Shown piece by piece: positions 62,395 to 64,000 of a DNA stretch of 64,000 nucleotides. This DNA is from an uncultured Lachnospiraceae bacterium. GTDB lineage: Bacteria > Bacillota > Clostridia > Lachnospirales > Lachnospiraceae. Location: positions 1 to 64,000 of the forward strand of contig CAMUYA010000012.1 in the NCBI GenBank assembly GCA_947164865.1. Direction: 5' to 3'. The notes beneath the pieces are model-generated. The model was given only the letters and a program-made list of their open reading frames with translations. It ran no database searches and was not told the origin of the DNA. A program made the translations under genes and the position numbers. How positions within the stretch are numbered: the stretch's first letter is position 1; the number at the start of each line of letters is the position of its first letter.

Positions 62395-62745
62395 ATGGAG
62401 GAGGTCGCGGATTGTATGTATACAGCTAATATCATAGATCAGGAAAAAACCTATCTCGAAGCTCATCAGCGCTTCCTTGATCAGAAGCGTGGTGCCTATA
62501 ATGCAGGATATGACTCAGGGTACGATACTGGATACGACAGTGGACATAAAGAAGGCGAGGTAAGATTCCTGATCTCCACCATCTGTGAAAATATAAAGCA
62601 AGGAAGAAAACTTGATGAATTTGCGCCATTTCTCAACAGTGATCTGGATATGGTTTCAAGAATATATAATATCGCAGTAAAATATTCACCGAGCTTTGAC
62701 AGTGACAAAATATTCGAAGAATTGAAATCTTTGCAGAAAAGCTGA
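62395..62745 (+). CDS. Small Tyr/Gly-rich helical protein, possible Rpn-family remnant
   Basis: Up to 116 residues. ATG at 62395 lacks a ribosome site; the internal ATG at 62416 has GGAGGAGG 11 nt upstream and gives about 109 residues. Its middle has the repeat YNAGYDSGYDTGYDSGHKEG, then the helix RFLISTICENIKQGRKLDEF. This arrangement, a Gly-rich heptad-like stretch followed by a helical end, resembles the C-terminus of PD-(D/E)XK Rpn/COG5464 nucleases; the catalytic domain is missing, so it may be the tail of a lost gene. The frame continues upstream to a TGA at about 62365. Confidence 0.5.
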   Translation: MEEVADCMYTANIIDQEKTYLEAHQRFLDQKRGAYNAGYDSGYDTGYDSGHKEGEVRFLISTICENIKQGRKLDEFAPFLNSDLDMVSRIYNIAVKYSPSFDSDKIFEELKSLQKS

Positions 62746-62763
62746 ATATGGATCTTACCGTCA

Positions 62764-62798
62764 GAAAACCCAGGGTGGTAGCCCTGGGTTTCTTGTTG
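62764..62798. terminator. Bidirectional terminator between 62745 and 62820 genes
   Basis: AAACCCAGGG / CCCTGGGTTT stem (62766-62791) with a 6-nt loop; T-rich tail TCTTGTTGT on plus and TTTCTGA on minus, so it can serve both convergent genes. Confidence 0.85.
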
Positions 62799-62819
62799 TA
62801 TATAGATATTTTTTGAATT

Positions 62820-64000
62820 CTATTTTGATTCAGGTAAGCCGTACCAGCCGGTACCTTCATCCTTCCAGCCCTGCTGTACAAGCTTATCTCGCTCGCGGGC
62901 ACTGGTGGTGTAATGATGTGAACCGGTTGTAGCGTTAGGATTATAGAGTCTGTAAAGGGGAGTACTCTTGTTATCGTCAGAATACCAGCCTATACCTTCG
63001 TCCTTCCAACCCTGCTTAATCAGATTGTCTCTTTCCCTCTTGCTGGGAGTGTAATGATGGTCGCCGGCATTTTCATTGTAAAGCCTGTAAACAGGAGTGT
63101 TCGACCACTTCGGAGCTTCCCATGCTTTTCCTTCAAAGTTCCAGCCCTGCTTTACAAGAGCGTTCTTCTCTCTTTCACTGGAGGTATAGAAATGTTCTCC
63201 GGTGTTGGGGTTATAGAGACGGAGCATGGTGATGCGCTCTTCGGATTTGCTCTGATCCTTATTCTGATCCTGGTTTTGATCTCCGCCCTCTGAATTGTTA
63301 TTATTGTCTTCATTTCCGCCCGATGAGACTCTGTATATCCAAGTACATGGAGGGGCATCCTTCAAATCCTGGAACTTCTCAGTACCACTTTCTGTAGTAA
63401 ATGATGCTGGTAGCCAAAAAGGGCTATTTTCCTCATTCCATGGCACAGATTTTGGGGTTTTTATTTTATTTAATGAATTACAGGAAAGAATAAAAAAAGT
63501 AGAAGTATTTTGACAAATGTCAAAAGAACTAATATCAAGGCTCGCCAAACTACTGCAGTCTTTAAACATAACATCCATGTCCGTAACATTACTGGTGTTG
63601 AAACTGCTCAGATCTAGGCTTGTCAAACCGCTACAGCCATAAAACATCCAGCTCATACCCGTAACATTACTGGTGTTGAAACTGCTCAGATCTAGGCTTG
63701 TCAAACCGCTACAGCCGGAAAACATACCGCACATATCCGTAACATTACTGGTGTTGAAACTACTCAAATCCAGACTGGTCAAACCGCTGCAGCCGGAAAA
63801 CATATTATGTATTTCCCTAACATTGCTAGTGTCAAATTTGCTCAGATCTAGGCTCATTAAACCGCTGCATCCAAAAAACATACCGCTCATATAAGTAACA
63901 TTACTGGTGTTGAAACTGTTTAGATCCAGGCTTGTCAAACTACTGCAGTCTTGAAACACACCTCCCATACCCGTAACATTACTGGTATTGAAACTGCTTA
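62820..64000 (-). CDS. BspA-type LRR surface protein with DUF5648 repeats (partial)
   Basis: Only the C-terminal 390-odd residues are in the window; the frame runs on beyond 64000. The first part is a series of about 23-residue DUF285 (BspA-like leucine-rich) repeats, each close to GCSGLTSLDLSSFNTSNVT. A variable linker with Asn/Asp/Gln/Lys-rich sequence (DNNNNSEGGDQNQDQNK) leads to three DUF5648-like repeats (LYNPNTGEHFYTSSEREK, VYRLYNENAGDHHYTPSKRE, LYRLYNPNATTGSHHYTTSA). Such proteins are surface adhesins or binding modules in gut anaerobes. No LPXTG or membrane anchor is seen at the C-terminus. Confidence 0.85.
   Translation of the reverse strand, partial: SSFNTSNVTGMGGVFQDCSSLTSLDLNSFNTSNVTYMSGMFFGCSGLMSLDLSKFDTSNVREIHNMFSGCSGLTSLDLSSFNTSNVTDMCGMFSGCSGLTSLDLSSFNTSNVTGMSWMFYGCSGLTSLDLSSFNTSNVTDMDVMFKDCSSLASLDISSFDICQNTSTFFILSCNSLNKIKTPKSVPWNEENSPFWLPASFTTESGTEKFQDLKDAPPCTWIYRVSSGGNEDNNNNSEGGDQNQDQNKDQSKSEERITMLRLYNPNTGEHFYTSSEREKNALVKQGWNFEGKAWEAPKWSNTPVYRLYNENAGDHHYTPSKRERDNLIKQGWKDEGIGWYSDDNKSTPLYRLYNPNATTGSHHYTTSARERDKLVQQGWKDEGTGWYGLPESK

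Overview
The window looks like the chromosome of a low-to-mid GC anaerobic Firmicute, most probably a gut or rumen Lachnospiraceae (Butyrivibrio-like). Direct evidence: strong AGGAGG-type ribosome sites, sigma-A style promoters, a T-box leader, a perfect CIRCE element, oxygen-sensitive enzymes (indolepyruvate:ferredoxin oxidoreductase, radical SAM, superoxide reductase), intracellular sugar phosphorolysis (GH94) and GH27, plus BspA-type and DUF5648-like surface repeats. The family-level assignment is inference. Almost every gene is on the minus strand.

Layout: 1-3.3 kb valS with a T-box leader. 3.3-8 kb c-di-GMP enzymes (HD-GYP; GGDEF-EAL fused to a LamG-like domain) around a Nudix hydrolase. 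8-12.3 kb an aryl-keto-acid operon (iorA-iorB-paaK-ACT). 12.4-15 kb a membrane-tailed GNAT, a LytTR/LiaF-like pair, and a 43-codon hydrophobic peptide gene with a convergent antisense RNA that resembles a type I toxin-antitoxin unit; a decayed second copy lies on the other side of the LytTR pair. 15-23 kb an acyl-CoA ligase and a signalling operon (MBL hydrolase, GAF-HD-GYP, FecR-like repeat protein, CHASE2 adenylate cyclase). 23-28 kb an anion permease, an MBL protein, tRNA-Leu, desulfoferrodoxin and a lipoprotein. 28-38 kb htpG under CIRCE control, RNA methyltransferase, radical SAM, PHP, esterase, GH94 phosphorylase and a DUF362 ferredoxin.

38-45 kb holds a CotH-VTC-DUF4956 operon with clear decay: an in-frame stop late in cotH, a frameshifted membrane/ricin-like gene and a headless YD/DUF5648 remnant. 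45-53 kb contains acyltransferase, tRNA-Pro, YdcF-like, the rdgB-yfcE-pseudoamidase-THUMP methyltransferase cluster, GH27 and a HAD phosphatase. 53-57 kb has tRNA-Arg, a CheY/CheX/REC-HPt set, a hydrolase and a zinc-ribbon membrane protein. 57-62 kb has a membrane/SH3-like operon, PHP phosphatase and an ABC-F ATPase. The window ends in a small remnant gene and the C-terminal part of a BspA-type surface protein running off the edge.

Two themes stand out. Signalling is dense: one GGDEF-EAL, two HD-GYP proteins, one adenylate cyclase, one LytTR and three phosphorelay components. RNA-level control is also visible: T-box, CIRCE operator and the antisense-controlled peptide module at 14.6-14.9 kb, which is the best candidate for an undescribed system here.
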